Assembly (NCBI GenBank): GCA_027293665.1
Contig: JAPUFN010000219.1
Location: forward strand, 1-13,210
Direction of reading: 5' to 3'
Length of the DNA: 13,210 nt
Origin: Gammaproteobacteria bacterium
GTDB taxonomy: Bacteria > Pseudomonadota > Gammaproteobacteria > Pseudomonadales > Azotimanducaceae
Numbering within the stretch: position 1 is the stretch's first letter; each line of letters opens with the position of its first letter. Both the position numbers and the translations under genes were made by a program. Shown one piece after another: positions 7,025 through 13,210 of this stretch. Under the pieces are notes generated by a model that was not told the origin of the DNA, searched no databases, and saw only the letters and a program-made list of their open reading frames with translations.

Positions 7025-7882
7025 ATGAGCTACAACACGATTATTTACGAAGTCGAGGATCGCATTCTCACGCTGACACTGAACCGGCCCGAAATACTCA
7101 ACGCGTTCAACCGTGAAATGCTCAGCGAAATGGTCGATGCATTCGACCGCGCCGATGCCGACGACGAGGTCCGCGTGATTATCGTGACGGGCGCAGGCCG
7201 TGCCTTCTGCGCCGGTGCAGATCTGTCCGCCGGTGATGACACGTTCAACGCCGATGGCCGCGAAGACCGCGAGAGCGGTTTGCAGCCTGATGGTGGCGGT
7301 GAGTTGACCTTACGTATTTTCGAGCTGAAGAAACCCATTATCGCCGCCATTAATGGCGCTGCGGTCGGTATTGGCATCACGATGACGTTGCCGATGGATA
7401 TTCGAATTGCCGCGGACGTGGCGAAGTTCGGTTTCGTTTTCGCCCGTCGTGGGATCGTGCCGGAGGCTTGTTCGAGTTACTTTCTGCCGCGAGTGGTTGG
7501 CATCAGTCAGGCGCTGCAATGGTGCTACAGCGGTCTCGTATTCCCGGCAAACGAAGCGCTAAGCGGTGCGTTGGTGCAAAGCCTGCATCCCAAGGAGGAC
7601 TTGCTGGGTGCCGCGCGCGCCATCGCCAGTGAAATTGTGGCGAACACGTCGGCGGTTTCCGTTACTCTCATCCGCCAGATGATGTGGCGTATGTTGGGCG
7701 CTGATCACCCGATTGAGGCTCACAAGATCGATTCCCGCGGTGTATATTTCACCGGGCGCTCGGCAGATTCCAAGGAAGGCGTGGCTGCGTTCCTCGAAAA
7801 AAGGGACGCCCAGTTCCCGGGAAAGGTATCAACGGATTTACCGGGTTTTTATCCATGGTGGGAGCAACGGCACTTCTCATAG
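7025..7882 (+). CDS. Enoyl-CoA hydratase/isomerase (crotonase) family protein
   Basis: Crotonase-fold acyl-CoA enzyme of 285 aa. Oxyanion-hole elements are FCAGADLS (61-68) and INGAAVGIGITMTLPMDIRIA (109-129). In classical hydratases two glutamates act: the first position (E in GGGCEL) reads Thr119 here, and the second (E in FGQPE) falls on a hydrophobic residue. The remaining acidic candidate is Glu147 in RRGIVPEACSSYFLPR, which corresponds to the single catalytic Glu of Eci1-type delta3,delta2-enoyl-CoA isomerases. An isomerase or other crotonase reaction is therefore at least as likely as hydration. The ATG at 7025 is preferred because it is preceded by CAGGA about 11 nt upstream and gives the canonical N-terminus MSYNTIIYEVEDRILTLTLNRP; an in-frame upstream ATG at 6947 would add 26 atypical residues reaching into the divergent promoter region. 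First gene of the rightward cluster. Confidence 0.9.
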   Translation: MSYNTIIYEVEDRILTLTLNRPEILNAFNREMLSEMVDAFDRADADDEVRVIIVTGAGRAFCAGADLSAGDDTFNADGREDRESGLQPDGGGELTLRIFELKKPIIAAINGAAVGIGITMTLPMDIRIAADVAKFGFVFARRGIVPEACSSYFLPRVVGISQALQWCYSGLVFPANEALSGALVQSLHPKEDLLGAARAIASEIVANTSAVSVTLIRQMMWRMLGADHPIEAHKIDSRGVYFTGRSADSKEGVAAFLEKRDAQFPGKVSTDLPGFYPWWEQRHFS

Positions 7883-7942
7883 ACAGCCCGTGGCAAGCAC
7901 CTGTCAGTTCGCTCGTGCGGGCTACCCGGAAGGACAAAAAAT

Positions 7943-8206
7943 ATGACGGATCCGACAGATTCACCTGAACCACTCCCACAGATCGCACAGAAAGCGCCCT
8001 ATCCGATCGAAGTCCAGGCGGGCGAGAAGTACTTCTGGTGCGCCTGTGGCAAGAGCGAAAATCAGCCGTTTTGTGATGGCTCACATCAAGGCTCAGAGTT
8101 CACACCCTATGCGTACAACGCGGAAGAAGACCGCACGTTGTATTTTTGTGGCTGCAAGCAAACAGCGGGTGCGCCGCTGTGCGATGGAACCCACAACGGG
8201 CTCTAA
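7943..8206 (+). CDS. Tandem CDGSH iron-sulfur domain protein (CISD3/Miner2-like)
   Basis: Small protein of 87 aa that holds two 2Fe-2S clusters with three-Cys, one-His ligation. Both motifs are complete: C33, C35, C44, H48 (CACGKSENQPFCDGSH) and C69, C71, C80, H84 (CGCKQTAGAPLCDGTH). Two motifs within one short chain match the class of CDGSH proteins related to human CISD3, which occurs widely in bacteria; there is no membrane anchor, so it is probably cytosolic. Roles proposed for the family are redox sensing and cluster or electron transfer, and none can be fixed here. The start is well supported by GGAAGGA (7928-7934), 8 nt before the ATG. It lies 60 bp after the crotonase gene and 15 bp before the DUF349 gene, in the same reading frame as the latter. 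Confidence 0.95.
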   Translation: MTDPTDSPEPLPQIAQKAPYPIEVQAGEKYFWCACGKSENQPFCDGSHQGSEFTPYAYNAEEDRTLYFCGCKQTAGAPLCDGTHNGL

Positions 8207-8221
8207 GTCGTTTCTCAAAGC

Positions 8222-11026
8222 ATGCTTTCTCGATTTCTGCAGGGTAAAAACCGCGTTGATCATCCCGACTCAGCCGTCCGTCTGCGGGCGTTGGAGTCGC
8301 TTGATGACTCTGACTCGGATTCCGCACAACAGATTCTCTGCAACGCAGCCAGAACAGATGAAGCTGAAGATGTGCGGCGAGCAGCAATCGCAAAGCTGAA
8401 CAGTCCAGAGGTTCTGGGCGAGCTACTAGCCGTGGCGAGCTTGTGCGAAGCAAGTGCCGAACGCATCGCTCGCCTGCTGCCAACCGGGTCCAACAGTGAA
8501 CTCGCATCCCACCCCGCCGTTATTAAAGCGCGCGTGCTGCAGGCACCGCTCATCGAGATCGCACAGATCGTGCGGGAAGTCACAGATCCAAGCCTTTTAA
8601 CCGAACTGGCATTGACCCGGCGGGGTGAAGTGCGCGAACAAATTCTGCAACACCCGGCGTTCGACACATCAGATGTACTCAGCGAACTGGAGAGAAAATC
8701 GCGGGACCGGGACAAGTCGCTCAACCGCCTGGCCCGCGAGCGCCTTGACATCATCAAGCAACTGAGGGGCTCAAGCGAACAATCGGCGACCCGGCTGGAC
8801 GAGTTGCTGCAAACGCTAACGAAGCACACGGAGCTGGACAGTGAGAGCACCGGCTACTGGCCGAAATTCGAGACACTCAGAAACCAAGCAGCCGGCCTGC
8901 TGCAACGTCTTACCGAAAACCACCAGGCGCTGCTGCCTCACGCAGAAGGTGTGAGTGAGATCACCACGCTGCAGGATCGATTCGAAAAATTCCGCGGTGT
9001 TGAGATCGCACCCAGCAACGCAGCTGAGAAATCGGGTCCGGCCATACGTGATCCTGCAGACGCTGATCCGTTCGACTTGCTCGTGGCCGGATTTACGAAG
9101 CTGGAAGCGAGTCTGACTGCGAGCGCAGATTTCGGCAGTTTGCGGGCGACCCGCCAGCAACTCACCGACGATTGGCTTGCTGCTGCCGACCAGAGGCCTC
9201 CGGCGGACGCGCAACACGAAGTATTCCAACGCGTATCCCACAAATTCCGTGAACTCCTGGACGCCAGCCAACGCTTGCAATCAGTTCAGCTAGCCGATCT
9301 CGATGCCACCTCGTTGCCAGAAAATCTGGCTGAGGAACACGCCGAGGCGGATCAATTGTGGCGGCAAACCGGGCAAAAGAAAAAGGCGATTCGACAGGCG
9401 AAACAAGCTGTCAAACAGATCAGTTGGCCCCAGTGGAAAACACCACCAGATGAGTATGTGCAGCTGGTCTCCAATATCGCAATCCTTGAATCGGCAGTGA
9501 GGAACCTTGAAGGACAGGCCAGTACGTTATTGCAAACAGTCGAATCCGACGTCGATGAATTCGCTGCCGCGATCGAAAGCGGGGCCTCGGAATCCGCCCG
9601 AACTCTGCTGAACCACATCCGTCAACAACTACGACGATTGCCACGCGAGTTGACTGTAAAACTCAATGCGCGCGTTAACCTGGAAGACAAACGATTGGCG
9701 GAACTCCGAGATTGGCAGACATATGCCACTACACCGAAGCGGGAATCGTTGTGCGCCGCTGTCGCAGAATTGATTGCCCGCCCGCTTGCACCCGCGGATC
9801 AGGCTCACCGCATCAAGGAATTGCGCCTCGACTGGAACGGCCTGGGCAGCATCAGTCAGGCAAAGGACAGACGGCTCGCCGACAAATTCAACCGTCTCGC
9901 GGCGGAAGCGTTTGAGCCATGTCGAACCCATTTCGCCGCCCAGGCTGTTATTCGCGAGAGCAATCTTCAGTCGCGCAAAGAAATCTGCGCGCAGCTGAGC
10001 ACTTATCTGGATTCGACCGACTGGCAATCGGCGGACATGAAAGCAGCAGAGCAGATTCTGCGTACCGCCAGGGGCGAGTGGCGCAAATTTCACCCGGTCG
10101 AACGCGCCCCTGGGAAAACGCTGGACGTGAAGTTCGAAAAGCTTCAGAGCCAGCTGCATGATCTCGTCAGATCGGCGTGGGAGCAGAACCTGTCGCTGAA
10201 AAAAGCGATAGTCGAAGAAGCGGCTGCACTCGCAAGCAGTGACGCGCCAATCGAGGAACGTGTGGACGGCGCAAAAACGCTGCAACAGCGCTGGCGGAAA
10301 ATCGGCATCACGCCGCGTCGACCGGATCAGGAACTCTGGCGTAAATTACGCAGCTCTTGCGATTCGGTGTTCGCCGATCGTGAAAATCAGCAGAAGGCTG
10401 CAGACGATTCACGAAAAGCCGCACAGAAAACGGCTAACGAATGCCTTGCTGAAATAGAGGCGGCCGTGGCGAACGAAGCGGAACCTTCTCGTGAATCTCT
10501 ACGCCAGTATCGCCACCGATTCAAAGCACTGGAAAAGCTTCCAGCACACCCACAACGTCTCATCGAAAAACAATTTTCCGAAATCGAAGCAGCCTACAAA
10601 AAACGTCTGCAGGCTCACGACGCCGACAAATCCATGCAGTGGCTAGACTCGATAGAACAATTTGATCACGCCGTCTCGCAACAGGAGACCGACCACCGCG
10701 CTGGTGGAGCCATCACCTTCGAAGCTCCGGATATACTCTTCGCAGACCGTTGGGATCAGGTCGATGCTCCAGTACCTGCGCAAGAGCTGACTCGGTTGAC
10801 GGTTGAAGCTGAGCTGGCCGCCGGTCTCGAGTCGACGCAGGCAGACAAAAACTTGCGCCTGGCGATTCAGGTTGACGCCTTCAACTTGGCGAAAGGCGGC
10901 GCAGTCACAGCCCGGGGTGCCCAGACCCTGCTCGAACAGTGGTGTCGCACCGGCCCCAAGGACACCACGATTGATGAGCTGCGCAGGCGTTTCTTTCTGG
11001 CAATCAGGACGCTCAGGCTTACCTGA
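8222..11026 (+). CDS. Large DUF349-domain protein with N-terminal HEAT-like repeats
   Basis: Soluble, mostly alpha-helical protein of 934 aa and unknown biochemical function. Residues 1-180 look like HEAT-type helical repeats (DHPDSAVRLRALESL, then DEAEDVRRAAIAKLNSPEVL, and HPAFDTSDVLSELERKSRDRDKSLNRLARERL). Residues 190-470 are charged and coiled-coil-like. Three DUF349 units, with the characteristic Trp plus Lys/Arg-rich helices, can be seen at about 497-571, 600-653 and 680-735. The C-terminus (855-934) is a small conserved helical tail. Gammaproteobacteria commonly carry one such long protein; the domain name itself records that the function is unknown. The ATG at 8222 follows the CDGSH stop by 15 bp in the same frame. 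No clear Shine-Dalgarno is visible, which suggests coupling or re-initiation. The gene ends 12 bp from the converging kinase gene with no terminator between them. Confidence 0.9.
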   Translation: MLSRFLQGKNRVDHPDSAVRLRALESLDDSDSDSAQQILCNAARTDEAEDVRRAAIAKLNSPEVLGELLAVASLCEASAERIARLLPTGSNSELASHPAVIKARVLQAPLIEIAQIVREVTDPSLLTELALTRRGEVREQILQHPAFDTSDVLSELERKSRDRDKSLNRLARERLDIIKQLRGSSEQSATRLDELLQTLTKHTELDSESTGYWPKFETLRNQAAGLLQRLTENHQALLPHAEGVSEITTLQDRFEKFRGVEIAPSNAAEKSGPAIRDPADADPFDLLVAGFTKLEASLTASADFGSLRATRQQLTDDWLAAADQRPPADAQHEVFQRVSHKFRELLDASQRLQSVQLADLDATSLPENLAEEHAEADQLWRQTGQKKKAIRQAKQAVKQISWPQWKTPPDEYVQLVSNIAILESAVRNLEGQASTLLQTVESDVDEFAAAIESGASESARTLLNHIRQQLRRLPRELTVKLNARVNLEDKRLAELRDWQTYATTPKRESLCAAVAELIARPLAPADQAHRIKELRLDWNGLGSISQAKDRRLADKFNRLAAEAFEPCRTHFAAQAVIRESNLQSRKEICAQLSTYLDSTDWQSADMKAAEQILRTARGEWRKFHPVERAPGKTLDVKFEKLQSQLHDLVRSAWEQNLSLKKAIVEEAAALASSDAPIEERVDGAKTLQQRWRKIGITPRRPDQELWRKLRSSCDSVFADRENQQKAADDSRKAAQKTANECLAEIEAAVANEAEPSRESLRQYRHRFKALEKLPAHPQRLIEKQFSEIEAAYKKRLQAHDADKSMQWLDSIEQFDHAVSQQETDHRAGGAITFEAPDILFADRWDQVDAPVPAQELTRLTVEAELAAGLESTQADKNLRLAIQVDAFNLAKGGAVTARGAQTLLEQWCRTGPKDTTIDELRRRFFLAIRTLRLT

Positions 11027-11038
11027 GACAACCACAGG

Positions 11039-12364
11039 TCACGGCAGAGTGAGTTTGATCAACGCTCCACCCCAGCGGCTTTCGGCAATCTCCAGTTCAC
11101 CTTCATATGCCTCCAGAAGTTCCTGCACCATCGCAAGCCCAATACCTTGACCGGGCTGCAGTCGATCCACTCGCGTCCCACGATTTAACACTTCTCTGCG
11201 AAGTTGCGCTGCAATGCCGGGCCCGTCGTCTTCGATAGTAACCACGGTGTTTTCCGCGCGCTCGCCACGAATTGCAATTCGGCGAGTTGTATATTTGAAC
11301 GCGTTTTCCAACAGGTTCCCCAACATCTCCATGAGATCCCGCTCATCACCCCGCACGCTCAAATCCTGCGGCAGCAATTGTTCCACCTCGATGCCACGCT
11401 CCATGTATGCCGTGTTCAGCGCCCGCAGCAGACGCTCAACCAGCGAGTGCAGGTTCACCTCTTTGCCAACAATGACCGGACCACTGACCGATGCGCGCGA
11501 CAGTTGGTGGGTGACAGTAGTCTCCATGCGATCGAGCTGTTCTCCCAGCAGGTCACTCTGGTTGCCGGTCGTATCGCTCAGTGCGTTGCGAATCACCGCG
11601 AGCGGAGTTTTCAGACTGTGGGCGAGATCTTCCATGGCTTTACGATAACGAGATCGGCTGCGGTGCTCATGGGCGATGAAACGATCGAGATTCTCAGCCA
11701 GTCCTTGCAGTTCCAGTGGATAGGCTGACGACAAGCTGTCGCGCCGGCCTTCTTCGAGCTCAGCCACTTCCTCGGCCATCGTGCGCAGCGGCCGTAAACC
11801 CCAGCGAACCGCCAGAAACTGCGCTAACACGAACAGTACCGTGACAGCACCGAGACCGAAGTAGAGGTTGCGCCTGAAACCGGCGATCGCATTGCGGAAC
11901 GGCTGTTGATCGGTCGCAACGGTGAAAGTCAGCACGGAATCATTCGAGACCTCCCAGATGACGGCATAGCTCAGAAAAAAACGCATCTCTGGCGCATCAT
12001 CAGTCGTCGTAAAGCGAAACTCACCCGGATTTAACGACGCGTCTTCGGGGAATCGAACGCCCGTCGTAATGACGGAGGGCGAGCGCCACAACTCGCTTCG
12101 GTCGGCATTGTGGACCACGGCATACAACCCACTTTCGGGTTGATGCAGACGTGGCTCAGGTAGTTCCCCGGCAAACCGCAACTGGCCACTTGCATCCTCC
12201 ACCGCACCCATCAACGAGTAGATAACGAGACGGAGCTGTTCCTCTGCACCGGCGAGAACGCTCGCGCGAAATGACCGGTCGAGGACCACACCTGCCAGAG
12301 ACAGGAAGGTACCAAGCACGATAGTGGTAAGTATGAGGAGGCGGGTCTGAATTCCTGCTTTCAA
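11039..12364 (-). CDS. Two-component sensor histidine kinase, PhoQ-like catalytic core
   Basis: Inner-membrane sensor kinase of 441 aa. Order: TM1 at about 10-28, a periplasmic sensor of about 135 residues (30-165), TM2 at about 166-187, HAMP (about 188-240), a phosphoacceptor helix with His249 in DLAHSLKTPLAVIRNAL, N-box GNLLENAFKYT (349-359), G1 box DDGPGI (379-384) and G2 GQGIGLAMV (405-413). The H-box wording HSLKTPLAV is the same type as in PhoQ. The periplasmic domain lacks an obvious acidic cluster like the divalent-cation patch of enterobacterial PhoQ, so the signal may differ. The start is a TTG overlapping the regulator's TGA (12361-12364, TTGA), which indicates tight translational coupling. 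Transcribed from the regulator's promoter. The name phoQ is avoided because the signal is unproven. Confidence 0.93.
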   Translation of the reverse strand: MKAGIQTRLLILTTIVLGTFLSLAGVVLDRSFRASVLAGAEEQLRLVIYSLMGAVEDASGQLRFAGELPEPRLHQPESGLYAVVHNADRSELWRSPSVITTGVRFPEDASLNPGEFRFTTTDDAPEMRFFLSYAVIWEVSNDSVLTFTVATDQQPFRNAIAGFRRNLYFGLGAVTVLFVLAQFLAVRWGLRPLRTMAEEVAELEEGRRDSLSSAYPLELQGLAENLDRFIAHEHRSRSRYRKAMEDLAHSLKTPLAVIRNALSDTTGNQSDLLGEQLDRMETTVTHQLSRASVSGPVIVGKEVNLHSLVERLLRALNTAYMERGIEVEQLLPQDLSVRGDERDLMEMLGNLLENAFKYTTRRIAIRGERAENTVVTIEDDGPGIAAQLRREVLNRGTRVDRLQPGQGIGLAMVQELLEAYEGELEIAESRWGGALIKLTLP

Positions 12365-13032
12365 GCAGTGGCTTCCATACTGAACCGGTAGCCTTGTCCT
12401 CGGATTGTGCGAATGGGATTCACCGGATCGAGCTTCTTGCGCAGACGCCCAACGAAGACTTCGATCACGTTGCTGTCACGATCAAAATCCTGTTCATAGA
12501 GATGGTCGGTAAGTTCCGTCTTCGAGATCACCCGACTCGGGTTCAACATGAGGTACTCGAGTACTTTGTATTCATATGCCGTCAGTTCGATGAGGTTGTC
12601 GTTGAGCCGAACTTCCTTTTTTGCGGTATCGAGTTTGAGGCCGCCCTCTTCTATTACCGGTGAGGCATAACCGGCGGCGCGGCGCAGGAGCGCATTGAGC
12701 CTCGCAAGAAGCTCTTCGATCTGGAAGGGTTTGGTGAGGTAGTCGTCCGCCCCGGCTTCGAGGCCTTCAACCTTGTCCTGCCAGTGGCTGCGTGCGGTCA
12801 ACACCAGCACCGGAAAATCACGGTTGAGCTTGCGCAACTCGCCGATGAGATCCATGCCGTCGAGCTTCGGCAGACCCAGGTCGATTATCGCGGCATCGTA
12901 GTCATACTCGCGACCGAAATAGAGGCCCTCTTCACCGTCGGCGGCGGTATCCACAACATAACCTGCCTCCCTGAGTCGCTGTTGCAACTGAGCAAGCAGA
13001 TTGGGTTCATCTTCCACGATCAGTATTCGCAT
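12361..13032 (-). CDS. OmpR/PhoP-family response regulator
   Basis: DNA-binding response regulator of 223 aa. The receiver domain (1-118) has the acidic pocket E7-D8-E9, phosphoacceptor Asp51 in IIDLGLPKLDGMD, Thr79 in VLTARSHWQDKVEGL and Lys101 in LTKPF. The winged-helix DNA-binding domain (about 128-218) ends with VFVGRLRKKLD and IRTIRGQGYRF, characteristic of the OmpR/PhoP subfamily. It is first in an operon with the histidine kinase, its phosphodonor by context. The ATG at 13030-13032 is preceded by GTGAGGGC, a usable ribosome site. A PhoP-box direct repeat (GTTTA-type) was looked for upstream and not seen. The upstream gap instead contains a tandem hairpin array. Confidence 0.94.
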   Translation of the reverse strand: MRILIVEDEPNLLAQLQQRLREAGYVVDTAADGEEGLYFGREYDYDAAIIDLGLPKLDGMDLIGELRKLNRDFPVLVLTARSHWQDKVEGLEAGADDYLTKPFQIEELLARLNALLRRAAGYASPVIEEGGLKLDTAKKEVRLNDNLIELTAYEYKVLEYLMLNPSRVISKTELTDHLYEQDFDRDSNVIEVFVGRLRKKLDPVNPIRTIRGQGYRFSMEATA

Positions 13033-13210
13033 GCCCTCACCTTACGTTTGAGCGCCCGGTCTGAAATTGGCTGTGGCGCAGGCAGGCGGATTGCCTCAGC
13101 GGGCGGACTCACCGCTTTTACCGGGCGGACCCACCGCCCTTACCGGGCGGACCCACCGCCCTTACCGGGCGGACATCCGGCCGTCTGCGTCCACGTAGTC
13201 TTGTTTGACC
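13033..13210. other. Gene-free right end
   Basis: 178 bp upstream of the response regulator with no supported coding region on either strand. It holds the regulator's ribosome site, the 22-bp tandem array, and flanking DNA cut by the window edge. It presumably contains the promoter of the two-component operon, but no clear -35/-10 pair could be identified. Confidence 0.6.
13109..13174. repeat. Three tandem 22-bp hairpin-forming units upstream of the two-component operon
   Basis: Copies at 13109-13130, 13131-13152 and 13153-13174. The last two are identical and the first differs at 3 of 22 bases. Each unit contains the palindrome CCGCCC-TTACC-GGGCGG, giving a 6-bp all-GC stem; in the first copy the stem is weaker. 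A degenerate partial unit ending in GGGCGGAC lies just left (to 13108). It begins 77 bp upstream of the regulator ATG. It could be a strong structural element, multiple regulator sites, or a replication-slippage repeat. Confidence 0.85.

Noticed and set aside
7884..7922. Weak hairpin AGCCCG...CGGGCT between the crotonase and CDGSH genes
   Set aside because: The stem is only 6 bp with a large imperfect loop and no T-run, so it is not a supported terminator; read-through into the CDGSH gene is more likely.
8217..8228. Perfect 12-bp palindrome AAAGCATGCTTT over the DUF349 start codon
   Set aside because: A 12-bp palindrome is expected a few times by chance in a window this size, and the symmetry stops at the next base on each side.

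Overview
The window looks like a chromosomal segment of a gammaproteobacterium, moderately GC-rich and with densely packed genes. The evidence for the group is the Pseudomonas-type NrdB (a long-form class Ia beta subunit), the large HEAT/DUF349 protein, and the PhoP/PhoQ-type two-component pair. The genus cannot be read from the sequence. Some gene content (an orphan acyl-CoA dehydrogenase with a hydrolase and a crotonase) would fit an aerobic environmental or marine heterotroph, but that is inference.

Layout from left to right: (1) the 3' part of nrdB (+), cut by the left edge, followed by a palindromic repeat and a strong rho-independent terminator. (2) A secreted penicillin-acylase-family Ntn hydrolase (+), whose ATG directly follows the terminator T-tract. 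(3) A leftward cluster of acyl-CoA dehydrogenase, alpha/beta hydrolase and threonine/serine-type PLP dehydratase, whose 3' end overlaps the acylase 3' end by 7 bp. (4) A divergent rightward cluster of crotonase-family enzyme, tandem-CDGSH iron-sulfur protein and 934-residue DUF349 protein. (5) A leftward response regulator and histidine kinase pair with a 4-bp overlap, convergent with the DUF349 gene at a gap of only 12 bp. (6) A gene-free right end holding three tandem copies of a 22-bp hairpin-forming unit.

How the genes may work together: acyl-CoA dehydrogenase and crotonase share a 113-bp divergent promoter region and are both acyl-CoA enzymes, so a small acyl-CoA catabolic module with a hydrolase is plausible. 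Its substrate is not evident. The regulator and kinase form a self-contained signalling operon. NrdB belongs to DNA precursor synthesis, and its nrdA partner should lie just left of the window.

The most unusual items are a 41-bp structured repeat present twice in short intergenic spaces (36/41 identical, with stem changes that keep pairing), a terminator whose 3' arm doubles as the likely Shine-Dalgarno of the acylase gene, an Ala/Val/Pro-rich insert of about 90 residues in the acylase beta chain, and the 22-bp tandem hairpin array upstream of the two-component operon. No CRISPR array, prophage, transposase, tRNA or rRNA was seen. All genes inside the window appear intact, with no sign of frameshift. 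I did not find a clear, wholly new multi-gene system here.
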